Below are positions 30,103 to 40,038 of a DNA stretch of 64,000 bases, in pieces. The stretch is from Flavobacteriaceae bacterium (lineage in GTDB: Bacteria; Bacteroidota; Bacteroidia; Flavobacteriales; Flavobacteriaceae): assembly GCA_023264015.1 (NCBI GenBank), contig JALQTJ010000001.1, forward strand, positions 103,832 through 167,831, given 5' to 3'. Every line of letters starts with the position of its first letter. The first letter of the stretch is position 1. The notes under the pieces were generated by a model. It had not been told where the DNA came from, made no database searches, and saw only the letters and a program-made list of their open reading frames with translations. The translations under genes were made by a program, and so were the position numbers.

Positions 30103-31942
30103 CGGCCACGTCCAATTCTACTTTTAAATTCTGTATGACAAACTCTTGACGCTCAGGCGTATTCTTACCCATGTAGAAATCGAGCAGTTGATCGATACTC
30201 ATTGCTCGATCAAGTAGCACGGGTTCAAGACGAATTTCTTCTCCTATAAAGTGTTTGAATTCATCAGGAGAAATCTCTCCTAGTCCTTTAAATCGAGTAA
30301 TTTCTGGCTTTCCCGTAAGTGCCTGAAGGGCTTCTTTGCGTTCTTTCTCGCTATAACAGTAATACGTCTTCTTTTTGTCACGCACTCGAAATAAGGGTGT
30401 CTGTAAGATATACAGGTGGTTTTCTTTTATAAGCTCAGGAAAGAACTGAAGAAAAAAGGTGATTAGCAAAAGGCGGATATGCATTCCGTCCACATCAGCA
30501 TCTGTTGCTATTACGATGTTATTGTAGCGCAGGCTCTCTATTGATTCTTCAATATCTAAAGCCGATTGAAGCAGATTAAACTCTTCATTCTCGTAGACGA
30601 TCTTTTTAGACATTCCAAAAGAATTAAGAGGCTTTCCTCTCAAACTAAAAACGGCTTGAGTATTTACATCTCTAGACTTTGTAATCGAACCTGAGGCCGA
30701 GTCACCTTCGGTAATGAAGAGCGTACTTTCTAATCTTCGGTCGTTTTTAAGGTCGGTTAGATGAACACGACAATCTCTTAGTTTTTTATTGTGTAAACTC
30801 GCCTTCTTAGCACGTTCTTTTGCCAACTTTCGAATACCCGACAACTCTTTGCGCTCGCGCTCCGCTTGGATAATCTTGCGTTGAATGGCCTCTGCCGTTT
30901 CTGGGTTTTTGTGGAGGTAGTTGTCCAAGTGATGCCCTACAAAATCATTAACATAGGTTCTGACCGTTGGAAGTTCTCCGCCCATATCTGTAGACCCCAG
31001 CTTTGTTTTGGTTTGGCTCTCAAAAACGGGCTCCATCACCTTAATAGCGACTGCAGAAATGATAGATTTTCGAATGTCAGAGGCATCGTAATTCTTTCCG
31101 TAAAAATCTCGAATGGTCTTTACCACAGCCTCTCTAAATGCAGATTGGTGTGTACCTCCTTGGGTAGTATGCTGGCCATTGACAAAAGAATGGTATTCTT
31201 CACTGTATTGCGATTTGCTATGAGTAATCGCAATTTCAATGTCTTCTCCCTTCAGATGTATGATCGGATATAAAAAGTCGTCACTCGAGTTCTGATCTTC
31301 TAAGAGGTCTTTTAATCCATTCTCAGAATAAAATTTTTGACCGTTATATTGAATGGTCAAACCCGGATTCAGAAACACGTAATTTTTGAGCATGCGCTCT
31401 ACGTATTCATCTCTAAACCTATAATTTTTAAATATGGTTGGGTCTGGAACAAACTCAATAAGGGTTCCGCTTCGCTGTTGTTTTTCTTCTTGTTGTTCAT
31501 CGATTAAAACTCCTTGTTCAAACGAAGCGATCTTGCGTTGACCTTCTCTAAATGAAGAGACTTTAAAACTGCTTGAAAGCGCATTCACCGCCTTAGTCCC
31601 TACTCCATTTAGACCTACTGATTTTTTAAAGGCTCGTGTGTCGTATTTACCCCCTGTATTCATCTTTGAAACGACATCAACTACTTTACCCAGGGGGATA
31701 CCGCGTCCGTAATCGCGGACACTCATATGTCTTTCGTTGAGTGAAATTTCGATAGTTTTTCCGGCTCCCATGACGAATTCATCAATACTATTATCGATGA
31801 TTTCTTTAAGTAAGATGTAAATACCGTCATCTGCAGATGAACCGTCACCCAACTTACCTATATACATACCCGGACGCAGGCGAATGTGCTCGCGCCAATC
31901 TAGAGAACGGATATTATCTTCAGTATAGGTGTTTTGAGACAT
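30095..31942 (-). CDS. parE: DNA topoisomerase IV subunit B
   Basis: GHKL ATPase [33 protein letters not shown] and [17 protein letters not shown]. Confidence 0.94.
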   Translation of the reverse strand: MSQNTYTEDNIRSLDWREHIRLRPGMYIGKLGDGSSADDGIYILLKEIIDNSIDEFVMGAGKTIEISLNERHMSVRDYGRGIPLGKVVDVVSKMNTGGKYDTRAFKKSVGLNGVGTKAVNALSSSFKVSSFREGQRKIASFEQGVLIDEQQEEKQQRSGTLIEFVPDPTIFKNYRFRDEYVERMLKNYVFLNPGLTIQYNGQKFYSENGLKDLLEDQNSSDDFLYPIIHLKGEDIEIAITHSKSQYSEEYHSFVNGQHTTQGGTHQSAFREAVVKTIRDFYGKNYDASDIRKSIISAVAIKVMEPVFESQTKTKLGSTDMGGELPTVRTYVNDFVGHHLDNYLHKNPETAEAIQRKIIQAERERKELSGIRKLAKERAKKASLHNKKLRDCRVHLTDLKNDRRLESTLFITEGDSASGSITKSRDVNTQAVFSLRGKPLNSFGMSKKIVYENEEFNLLQSALDIEESIESLRYNNIVIATDADVDGMHIRLLLITFFLQFFPELIKENHLYILQTPLFRVRDKKKTYYCYSEKERKEALQALTGKPEITRFKGLGEISPDEFKHFIGEEIRLEPVLLDRAMSIDQLLDFYMGKNTPERQEFVIQNLKVELDVADE

Positions 31943-32041
31943 GAGAACGGTCAGGGAAAAAACTAGGATGCAATATACTTGACCAGAGCCCTTTAATTAA
32001 GAGGGTTCCCATGAAAGTAATTAACAAAACGGAAGGAAGTT

Positions 32042-33136
32042 TTACACATTAAAACGAAAATGCATCACATCTCCGTCTTTCACTACGTATTCTTTTCCTT
32101 CGACACGCATTTTTCCGGCCTCTTTAACCTTTTGCTCGCTCTCAAAGGTGATGAAATCATCAAAGGCGATAACCTCCGCTCTAATAAAACCTTTTTCAAA
32201 ATCGGTATGAATCACACCGGCTGCCTCTGGAGCAGTGCTTCCTGAGGGAATTGTCCAAGCCCTTACCTCTTTCTTGCCCGCTGTAAAATAGGTTTCGAGT
32301 CGAAGCAATTCATACGCCTTACGAATGAGTTTTGCTGATCCCGGTTCGTCCAATCCAACGTCTTCGAGAAAAAGTTGTTGCTCTTCATGCGTTTCTAATT
32401 CAGCAATATCAGCCTCTAATCCTACAGCTAAGACAAGTACTTGAGCATTCTCGGCGGCAACGAATTCTTTAACGCGCTCTACATGCGCATTCGTACCACT
32501 GGCTGAAGACTCATCTACATTACAGACGTATAGCACCGGCTTGTCAGTAATGAATTGAAGAGTGGCAACAAATTCTTCACGTTCAGTATCTGAAAGTTCC
32601 ACGGCTCTAACAGATATTCCTTGTAGTAGGGCCTCTCTTACCTTATCAAGGGTATTTTTTTCATTCTGAGCCTCTTTATTTCCTGTTTTAGCCGCCCGCG
32701 ATACTTTATCTAATCGTTTCTCTACCGTTTCAAGATCTTTGAGCTGAAGCTCGAGGTCTATGGTTTCTTTGTCGCGAATGGGATCAACCGAACCGTCTAC
32801 ATGAACAATGTTGTCGTTATCAAAACAGCGCAAAACGTGAAGAATAGCATCTGTTTCTCGAATATTTCCTAAAAACTGATTTCCCAATCCCTCTCCTTTA
32901 CTTGCACCTTTCACAAGACCCGCAATATCAACGATTTCTACGGTTGCCGGTATGACGCGCTCTGGCTGAACCAAAGCCTCTAATTGTTTTAACCTTGGAT
33001 CTGGCACGTTAACGACACCGATATTTGGTTCAATGGTACAAAACGGAAAATTTGCACTCTGTGCTTTGGCGTTAGACAAACAATTGAATAAGGTGGATTT
33101 TCCCACATTGGGCAATCCAACAATGCCTGCTTTCAT
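32042..33136 (-). CDS. ychF: redox-regulated ATPase YchF
   Basis: GIVGLPNVGKSTLFNCLS, NFPFCTIEPN, VDIAGLVKGASKGEGLGNQFLG, TGS C-terminal domain. Confidence 0.97.
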   Translation of the reverse strand: MKAGIVGLPNVGKSTLFNCLSNAKAQSANFPFCTIEPNIGVVNVPDPRLKQLEALVQPERVIPATVEIVDIAGLVKGASKGEGLGNQFLGNIRETDAILHVLRCFDNDNIVHVDGSVDPIRDKETIDLELQLKDLETVEKRLDKVSRAAKTGNKEAQNEKNTLDKVREALLQGISVRAVELSDTEREEFVATLQFITDKPVLYVCNVDESSASGTNAHVERVKEFVAAENAQVLVLAVGLEADIAELETHEEQQLFLEDVGLDEPGSAKLIRKAYELLRLETYFTAGKKEVRAWTIPSGSTAPEAAGVIHTDFEKGFIRAEVIAFDDFITFESEQKVKEAGKMRVEGKEYVVKDGDVMHFRFNV

Positions 33137-33145
33137 ATTTTAGAA

Positions 33146-33499
33146 TTAGGAGTTAGGGTGCATTAACTGCTGCTTACCCAAGAGTTGGGTTTCAGTCTCA
33201 ACATGATTCGGATCTGGCACACAGCAGTCAACCGGACATACGGCAGCGCATTGAGGCTCTTCGTGGAATCCCATACATTCTGTACACTTATCTGGAACGA
33301 TATAATACAATTCATCGTTCAGCGCTTCGTTCACTGCATCTGCATCAATGGTTTGACCCGAAAGCAAGTCTACTGAACCTTTTAGACTAGTACCATCACT
33401 ATATCTCCAAGAATCCGCACCCTCATAAATAGCCGTATTAGGACACTCTGGTTCACATGCCCCACAGTTAATACATTCATCAGTGATAACGATTGCCAT
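33146..33499 (-). CDS. 4Fe-4S dicluster ferredoxin
   Basis: [13 protein letters not shown] and [22 protein letters not shown]. Confidence 0.93.
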   Translation of the reverse strand: MAIVITDECINCGACEPECPNTAIYEGADSWRYSDGTSLKGSVDLLSGQTIDADAVNEALNDELYYIVPDKCTECMGFHEEPQCAAVCPVDCCVPDPNHVETETQLLGKQQLMHPNS

Positions 33500-33509
33500 A
33501 GTCTTTAAT

Positions 33510-33525
33510 TACTTTTGCAAAAGTA
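33510..33525. promoter_or_regulatory. palindromic divergent promoter core TACTTTTGCAAAAGTA
   Basis: Perfect 16-bp palindrome of two back-to-back TANNTTTG -7 boxes; minus strand also has TTG with 20-nt spacer (TTG-N20-TACTTTTG). Confidence 0.6.
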
Positions 33526-33548
33526 CTTCTGACCTCACTTAAAAACAA

Positions 33549-34580
33549 ATGCAAGAAGCCGCTTTAAAAAAGAGAATCACTACTCTTGATCAATTGGGTA
33601 AAACCCTAAGCGCATTATTGAAGGCTCCCCTTTCAGAAAATGAGCCTTTAGCATCACTAATGCGAATTGCTGAAGCTCAAAACAAGTGGTTTACGGCTGA
33701 ATATACGCTTAAAGCCTTAAGTTATTGGTCTAAACAATTGAGCGCCGAAAAGCTATTGAAATGGACCGCTCCCTACATGCTAAACCCTGAACGTGAAAAG
33801 CGGGTGCTATTAATAATGGCCGGAAACATTCCTCTAGTAGGTTTTCACGATCTTATTAGTGTATATCTTTCGGGGCATCATTGCATTATAAAACCTTCTC
33901 AAAAAGACAGTTCACTCATACGTTTTATGGTTGAGCAAATACACCTATTTGATAATGAAGCCACTCAATCCGTCCAAATTCGCATTAACCCTGGAGCAGA
34001 TTTTGACGCCGTTATCGCCACTGGATCAAATAATTCTGGAAGGTACTTTGACTATTACTTTAAAAAATATCCACACCTGATCCGAAAAAACAGAAATAGT
34101 GTAGCGCTACTTACTAAAGACACCCAAAAGCATGAACTTGAGCTCTTGGCGAACGATATTTTTGATTACTTCGGATTAGGCTGTCGAAATGTTACACAAC
34201 TTCTTATTGAACAAGGATTTGAGCTTGATGCACTCACCCGGGTTTTATCGTCGCGAAATGAATTATTACAACACAATAAGTATGCGAACAATGTAGAATA
34301 TCAGCGTTCTTTGTTGTTGTTAAACCAAGCTGAGTTCATTGACGCCGAAACGATTTTAATGATAGAAGACGAATCAATTCACTCGCCTATCGGAGTACTC
34401 CATTACAAATGGGTCGAAAACCTAGATGCGGCTAATCATTGGACCACCGTTCATTCAGATGAGATTCAATGTAGTGTAGGTCCGTTCCCTCAAGGAATTC
34501 CTTTCGGGCAATCTCAACAGCCCGCATTAGATACTTATGCCGATCAAATCGACACCTTAACCTTCTTATCCAATCTATAG
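33549..34580 (+). CDS. acyl-CoA reductase (LuxC-like)
   Basis: ALDH-like fold: NPEREKRVLLIMAGNIPLVGFHDL, GLGCRNVTQLLI, EIQCSVGPFPQGIPFGQSQQPAL. Confidence 0.82.
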   Translation: MQEAALKKRITTLDQLGKTLSALLKAPLSENEPLASLMRIAEAQNKWFTAEYTLKALSYWSKQLSAEKLLKWTAPYMLNPEREKRVLLIMAGNIPLVGFHDLISVYLSGHHCIIKPSQKDSSLIRFMVEQIHLFDNEATQSVQIRINPGADFDAVIATGSNNSGRYFDYYFKKYPHLIRKNRNSVALLTKDTQKHELELLANDIFDYFGLGCRNVTQLLIEQGFELDALTRVLSSRNELLQHNKYANNVEYQRSLLLLNQAEFIDAETILMIEDESIHSPIGVLHYKWVENLDAANHWTTVHSDEIQCSVGPFPQGIPFGQSQQPALDTYADQIDTLTFLSNL

Positions 34581-35648
34581 ATGAAGAAAATTAATTTTGG
34601 TGCAGGACCCTGTATTTTACCACAATCTGTTTTTGAATTAGCCGCTGAAGCGGTAATTGACTTTGATCAACTTGGGTTGTCAATTTTAGAAATAAGTCAC
34701 AGGTCTCAAGCGTTTATAGATGTAATGGAAGAGGCACGATCTCTTGTTCTTGAGTTAATGGATCTCGACGTGTCAACCCATACCGCTCTTTTCTTACATG
34801 GTGGAGCCAGTCAACAATTCGCTATGGTACCCTACAACTTTCTTAACAAAACAGCGGCTTATATTGATACAGGCGTATGGAGTCAAAAGGCCATTAGCGA
34901 AGCTAAAAAGGTAGGTCGAGTAGAAACTATTGCCTCTTCAAAAGAAAATGGATACAAATCTGTTCCAACAGACATCCCTATTAAAGGCACCTATGACTAC
35001 GTGCACCTGACATCAAATAATACCATTTACGGAACTCAATTTGATGCGTTTCCTTCATTCGCTGATATACCAGTGATTGCCGACATGAGTTCGGATATTT
35101 TATCAAGACCAAGAACTTATACTGCCTTTGATTTAATTTATGCAGGAGCACAGAAAAATATTGGACCAGCAGGAACAACCCTTGTGGTAATAAAAAATGA
35201 TTTTTTAAGCCATCTGAATGCACTCGATAGATTTAAATTTCTTGACTATAGTGCTCATATTAAGGCAGAAAGTATGCTAAATACCCCAACGGTATTTTCT
35301 ATTTATACAAGTCTACTCAATTTGCGCTGGATTAAACAACGTGGATTGGCTGCTATATTTTCTGAAAATCAACAAAAGGCATCCCTACTTTACAAAACAC
35401 TAGATAAGACCGAATGGATTCTTCCTTTTGCAGAACCTTCAAGCAGATCCTCTATGAATGTAACTTTTACCATTCCCGATGCCTCTCATGCAGCTCTTTT
35501 TGACTCGTATTGCAAGAAGTACGATCTTCACGGTCTGAAAGGGCATCGCCTTGTTGGAGGCTACAGAGCTTCTCTCTACAATGCGCTTTCGCTATCAAGT
35601 GTAAAAATACTAACCGACGTTATAGACGAAGTCAATACGCATGTCTAA
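34581..35648 (+). CDS. serC: 3-phosphoserine aminotransferase
   Basis: NFGAGPCILP, LFLHGGASQQFAMVPYNF, DMSSDILSRP, AGAQKNIGPAG, LKGHRLVGGYRASLYNAL. Confidence 0.96.
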   Translation: MKKINFGAGPCILPQSVFELAAEAVIDFDQLGLSILEISHRSQAFIDVMEEARSLVLELMDLDVSTHTALFLHGGASQQFAMVPYNFLNKTAAYIDTGVWSQKAISEAKKVGRVETIASSKENGYKSVPTDIPIKGTYDYVHLTSNNTIYGTQFDAFPSFADIPVIADMSSDILSRPRTYTAFDLIYAGAQKNIGPAGTTLVVIKNDFLSHLNALDRFKFLDYSAHIKAESMLNTPTVFSIYTSLLNLRWIKQRGLAAIFSENQQKASLLYKTLDKTEWILPFAEPSSRSSMNVTFTIPDASHAALFDSYCKKYDLHGLKGHRLVGGYRASLYNALSLSSVKILTDVIDEVNTHV

Positions 35649-35952
35649 ATCACCATTGTTTACTCGATTAAAAAAGAAATGGGGAATCTCCTCAAACCTT
35701 CAATTTACCCTCATTTTTATTGTTTTCGGGTTAACCGGTACCGCCGCATCGCGTTTAGCAGGACCGGTTATGCACTGGCTTTTTGAAGAACCCGAGACAC
35801 TTAACCCATTGGTGTATTGGCCACTACGAATTGGTTTAATATTTCCGTTATACCAAGTTTTATTGGTATTGATCGGGGCGCTATTCGGACAGTTTGACTT
35901 TTTTTGGGGATTTGAAAAGAAGATGTTAAGGCGTTTCGGTTTGAAGCTTTAG
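35641..35952 (+). CDS. DUF6787-like small membrane protein
   Basis: KKWGISSNLQFTLIFIVFGLTGTAASRLAGPV with two predicted TMs; overlaps serC by 8 nt. Confidence 0.7.
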   Translation: MSKSPLFTRLKKKWGISSNLQFTLIFIVFGLTGTAASRLAGPVMHWLFEEPETLNPLVYWPLRIGLIFPLYQVLLVLIGALFGQFDFFWGFEKKMLRRFGLKL

Positions 35953-35972
35953 CTCCTTTTACAAAAGCACAG

Positions 35973-36512
35973 TTAACTCTTTAAATAGTCCTTTAAAGCG
36001 GCTCTGAGGTGGGCCAGTTTCGGGGCAATAATCACCTCGCAATAGCGCATGTCAGGATTTCTTTCATAGTACCTATGGTGCTCTTGTTCTGCTTCGTAGA
36101 AACTGCTATAAGGCAATACCTCGGTGACTATTGGAGAAGGGAATACTCCTTTATCTGTCAATTGGGTAATGAAATCTTGAATACCCTTCTTTTGATCCTC
36201 AGAAGTATAGAATAAAGCACTTCGATATTGTGTACCCACATCATACCCCTGGCGATTAAGTGTGGTAGGATCATGTGTTGAGAAAAACGCAGATAGCAAC
36301 ACGTCTAATGAAATTTCTTTAGGATCGTATTCCACGCGAACGCATTCTGCGTGACCAGTGGTTCCATTGCACACTTCTCTATAACACGGGTTTTTCACAA
36401 ATCCTCCGGCATAACCTGAACGTACTTCTACTACCCCCCTAAGAGTAGTAAATACGGCTTCGGTACACCAAAAGCAGCCACTCGCAAAAAGCATCATTTG
36501 ATTGTCGTTCAT
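35973..36512 (-). CDS. msrA: peptide-methionine (S)-S-oxide reductase
   Basis: FASGCFWCTEAVFTTLRGVVEVRSGYAGG, GHAECVRVEYDP, YRSALFY. Confidence 0.96.
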   Translation of the reverse strand: MNDNQMMLFASGCFWCTEAVFTTLRGVVEVRSGYAGGFVKNPCYREVCNGTTGHAECVRVEYDPKEISLDVLLSAFFSTHDPTTLNRQGYDVGTQYRSALFYTSEDQKKGIQDFITQLTDKGVFPSPIVTEVLPYSSFYEAEQEHHRYYERNPDMRYCEVIIAPKLAHLRAALKDYLKS

Positions 36513-36547
36513 TATCTTTCGGTACTTTACACAAAAATATAGCGAAT

Positions 36548-37210
36548 ATGCTTCTCAAAGCATCTCACATCTTTAAAACGAAACAGCATGTTGATATTTT
36601 AAATGATGTTAGTTTAGCACTCAATGCTTCTGAAATAGTAGCAATTACGGGACCTTCAGGCGCAGGTAAAACCACGCTATTGAATATTTTAGGAACCCTA
36701 GAGCAACCCGATAAACACCCCAACACCTCATTAGAATTCGATGGCCGTTCACTGCTAGCTTTGAACGAGCAGCAATTGGCTGAAGTACGCAATCAATCCA
36801 TTGGCTTTATTTTTCAACATCATGGGCTCTTAGAAGAATTTACTGCACTAGAAAATATTTGTCTTCCGGGGCTTATCATGAAAACGCCTCAAAAGAGGGT
36901 TCAAGAGTATGCCCATGAACTCTTAGACACTTTAGGACTATCACATCGATCCAATCACAAACCACAGGCGCTATCTGGCGGAGAAAAACAACGTATTGCA
37001 GTGGCACGGGCTTTAATCAATCATCCAAAGTTGGTACTTGCGGATGAACCTAGCGGAAACCTTGATAGTCCGAATGCACTGCAGTTACACGAACTCTTTC
37101 ACCAGCTTGTAGATCAATTAAAATGTTCTTTTTTAGTGGTTACTCACAACCAAGAAATTGCTCAAAAATCAGATCGGATACTAGTATTGCGCGATGGGAA
37201 AATGGAATAG
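36548..37210 (+). CDS. ABC transporter ATP-binding protein (LolD/MacB-like)
   Basis: GPSGAGKTTLLNILGTLEQPD, LSGGEKQRIAVARALINHPKLVLADEPSGNLD. Confidence 0.9.
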   Translation: MLLKASHIFKTKQHVDILNDVSLALNASEIVAITGPSGAGKTTLLNILGTLEQPDKHPNTSLEFDGRSLLALNEQQLAEVRNQSIGFIFQHHGLLEEFTALENICLPGLIMKTPQKRVQEYAHELLDTLGLSHRSNHKPQALSGGEKQRIAVARALINHPKLVLADEPSGNLDSPNALQLHELFHQLVDQLKCSFLVVTHNQEIAQKSDRILVLRDGKME

Positions 37211-37970
37211 CACTGATCTCAAAATTTATCTCGATGAAAAGGCTGAACAGTATGAAAAGCCTGGATTTCTTGAAACAGACCCTTTGGGTATACTTCATGA
37301 ACTTGATCATCCTTCTGATCAAGAAATTTTAGGTCTTTTAGTCGCAACCATCGCATGGGGAAACCGTGCGTCTATTATTAAAAGTGGATGTGATTTGCTC
37401 AAACGCTTAGATCATCAACCCTATACTTTTATTGTAAACGCCACTGAATTGGAGCTCAAACAAATGAGTAAAGGTTTTGTACATCGGACATTTAATGAAA
37501 ATGACCTTTTTTTCTTTTTAAGTAGTCTTAAGTGCGCATATACCCAATCCTCAAGTTTAGAATCATTTTTCATCTCTCCAGAGTCCCGATTGGATCAAGG
37601 AATTATCAATCTAAGGACCTTTTTACTCCAGACCCCTCATGAGACCCGCACCCGAAAACATCTTGCAGATCCAGAAAAGTCTAGCGCATCAAAACGGCTC
37701 CATCTCTTTTTAAGGTGGATGGTTAGAGGCGCAGAAAAAGGTGTTGATCTAGGAATTTGGAAACAGGTTAAGACTTCTCAATTGTCTTGCCCACTTGACG
37801 TTCACTCAGGTCGTATCGCTCGATCTTTGGGCCTTTTAACCCGAAAGCAGAACGATTTGAAGGCATTAATCGAATTGGATACTAAGCTCAGAGCCTTCGA
37901 TTCTAATGATCCGGTTAAATACGATTTCGCCCTTTTTGGGATTGGTGCCTTTGAATTTGTAGATTTGTAG
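37194..37970 (+). CDS. TIGR02757/DUF2400 family protein
   Basis: DPLGILHELDHPSDQEILGLLVATIAWGNRASI, KRLHLFLRWMVR, CPLDVHSGRIARSLGLL. Confidence 0.85.
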   Translation: MGKWNSTDLKIYLDEKAEQYEKPGFLETDPLGILHELDHPSDQEILGLLVATIAWGNRASIIKSGCDLLKRLDHQPYTFIVNATELELKQMSKGFVHRTFNENDLFFFLSSLKCAYTQSSSLESFFISPESRLDQGIINLRTFLLQTPHETRTRKHLADPEKSSASKRLHLFLRWMVRGAEKGVDLGIWKQVKTSQLSCPLDVHSGRIARSLGLLTRKQNDLKALIELDTKLRAFDSNDPVKYDFALFGIGAFEFVDL

Positions 37971-37986
37971 GATTTATTTTGATTCT

Positions 37987-39225
37987 GTGAATAAGCTTCT
38001 TCAATCTGTAACGCTGCATGAACCCTCACATTCTTTACATCAAACAGTTGTTGATATTCGGATTGTTGATGGAAAGATCAAACAGATCGCAAAGAAAATC
38101 AAACCGCTTTCCTCTGATTCAATAGAAGACCTAAAGGGCCTTCACGTTTCTTATGGGTGGTTTGATCCTGAGGTAAACTTCAGTGAACCAGGATACGAGT
38201 CCAAAGGGCGCTTCGTAGACGATTTAAATAGTGCAGCCCATTGCGGATATACTGCTTTGGGAATTATGCCTGATACCCTTCCCCATCCGAATAACGGAAG
38301 TGCATTAGCTTTTTACAATGGTTTTAGTGCTCATCCCGTTAACGTCCACCCCTTTGGGACTTTAACACATGATGCAAAGGGAGTCGATCTTTCTGAATTA
38401 TATGATTTACAAAAGGCAGGTGCCCTCGGATTCTATGACTACAAAAGACCACTAGTAGAATCTAACCTTCTTAAACTTGCACTTCAATACAGCAAAGGAT
38501 TCGACGGAAAAATAATGGTTTATCCTCAAGACGCTTCAATGAGTAAAGGCGGACAATTAAGAGAAAGTCCATTAAACCTTACACTCGGGCTTAAGTCTAT
38601 TCCTGATTTGAGTGAATACTTGGCGGTGCAAATGTGCATTGAGTTATTGCGCTATACCAATGCTAAGCTTCATTTGACAGGAATTTCGACAGCAAGTGCG
38701 CTTACTCTAATTAAGAAAGCAAAAAAGGAGGGTCTCAATCTCAGCTGCAGTACGACCATAGGGTTATTGTATTTTGATGAAAAAGAGCTTCAGGCCTTTG
38801 ATCCTAGATACAAGCTTGCGCCTGCGCTAACAGACCAAAAAACGCGAAAGGCACTCAAAGACGCACTTTCTAGTGGGGTGATTGACTATGTAACTTCTGA
38901 TCATAATAATGTGTCGGTTGAAGAAAAAGATGTTGAGTTTTCTGATGCTGTTTTTGGTAGCAGAAGTTTAAACGCACTGTTTCCGGCCTTATGTGATCTC
39001 TTTGGGCTAGAAAAGGCCATCGAACTAATGAAAAGACCCTATGCAACCTATGGTTTAGGAAGGGCAGAAATCAAAGAAGACACTAGGGCACAACTCTCGC
39101 TTTTCAAAATCCAAAAACACCGCATTCAAGAGCGTGAAAATCAGACCCACCTCTTTAATAATCAAGAGTTTACTCATAAAGGTGTCGGAGTATTTTCTAA
39201 AGGTCAATTCATGGTTTCCCTTTAG
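37987..39225 (+). CDS. dihydroorotase family amidohydrolase
   Basis: DLKGLHVSYGWFDPEVNFSEPGYESKG, LHLTGISTASAL, DYVTSDHNNVSVEEKDVEFSDAVFGSRSL; GTG start. Confidence 0.85.
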   Translation: MNKLLQSVTLHEPSHSLHQTVVDIRIVDGKIKQIAKKIKPLSSDSIEDLKGLHVSYGWFDPEVNFSEPGYESKGRFVDDLNSAAHCGYTALGIMPDTLPHPNNGSALAFYNGFSAHPVNVHPFGTLTHDAKGVDLSELYDLQKAGALGFYDYKRPLVESNLLKLALQYSKGFDGKIMVYPQDASMSKGGQLRESPLNLTLGLKSIPDLSEYLAVQMCIELLRYTNAKLHLTGISTASALTLIKKAKKEGLNLSCSTTIGLLYFDEKELQAFDPRYKLAPALTDQKTRKALKDALSSGVIDYVTSDHNNVSVEEKDVEFSDAVFGSRSLNALFPALCDLFGLEKAIELMKRPYATYGLGRAEIKEDTRAQLSLFKIQKHRIQERENQTHLFNNQEFTHKGVGVFSKGQFMVSL

Positions 39226-39229
39226 TATC

Positions 39230-39862
39230 ATGATGGACCTAAGCTTTCTCTATCAAGCACCTGAACAAGAAAGCCATAAAGCTATCTTCTTGATTCACGG
39301 CTACGGAAGTTCTGACAAAGACTTGTTTCAATTTGCTCCTCACCTCCCTAAGGATTATCATATTTTCTCGCTCAGAGGTCCTTATACATTAGGATACGAG
39401 CAGTTTGCATGGTATGCCATCCATTTTGATGAAAATCAGAAAAAATTTAACGATCTAGATCAAGCTAGGAGTTCCTTAAATGCAATAAAAGCGTTCATCG
39501 ATACCGAGAAAGAAAAATTAAAACTCCATCACATCGACCTCATGGGTTTTAGTCAAGGATGCATTTTGAGTCTAGCCTTAGCCCTAAACCATCCTGGATG
39601 CTTTAACCGCGTAGCAGGACTCAGCGGTTATCTCAATCTTGAAATGCTTGAGCATGCTGAAGCTATTGAAAAGCAAACCACAGCATTCTTTTTATCTCAC
39701 GGTCTAGAGGATGCTGTCATTCCGTTTACATGGGCCCAAGAGACACGAGATTTATTACTTAAGCACGACTTAAATGTAGCATGGCATGAATACCCTACCG
39801 GTCATACCGTCTCTTACGACAACTTCAAAGATCTAATTACCTTCTTGAGCGTTCAGGTCTAA
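39230..39862 (+). CDS. phospholipase/carboxylesterase-type alpha/beta hydrolase
   Basis: FLIHGYGSSDKDL, LMGFSQGCILSLALAL (GFSQG), SHGLEDAVIP; track ORF start at 39134 is inside the preceding gene. Confidence 0.87.
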   Translation: MMDLSFLYQAPEQESHKAIFLIHGYGSSDKDLFQFAPHLPKDYHIFSLRGPYTLGYEQFAWYAIHFDENQKKFNDLDQARSSLNAIKAFIDTEKEKLKLHHIDLMGFSQGCILSLALALNHPGCFNRVAGLSGYLNLEMLEHAEAIEKQTTAFFLSHGLEDAVIPFTWAQETRDLLLKHDLNVAWHEYPTGHTVSYDNFKDLITFLSVQV

Positions 39863-40036
39863 TTTAGCGGTCGCTTCTAATTGTTCAATCTTTTTGTTTA
39901 GTCCTTCGATCACCTTTTCTTGACGCTCAATTTTTTGATTCAGCGCTATAAACGTCTTGTTAGAATTAACTAATTGAAACAATAAAATGAGTGCAGTAAA
40001 AACAAATAGATAGAGAAAAATGGAGCGTTTAAGCAT
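39833..40036 (-). CDS. small single-TM coiled-coil protein
   Basis: 67 aa: hydrophobic N-terminal segment then heptad-like NQKIERQEKVIEGLNKKIEQLEA; in tandem 2 nt after the MBL-fold gene. Confidence 0.6.
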   Translation of the reverse strand: MLKRSIFLYLFVFTALILLFQLVNSNKTFIALNQKIERQEKVIEGLNKKIEQLEATAKLDLNAQEGN

Positions 40037-40038
40037 TG

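Noticed and set aside
31991-32009. CCCTTTAATTAAGAGGG imperfect palindrome between parE and ychF
   Set aside because: Short imperfect stem with no T-tract; AT-rich chance palindrome cannot be excluded.
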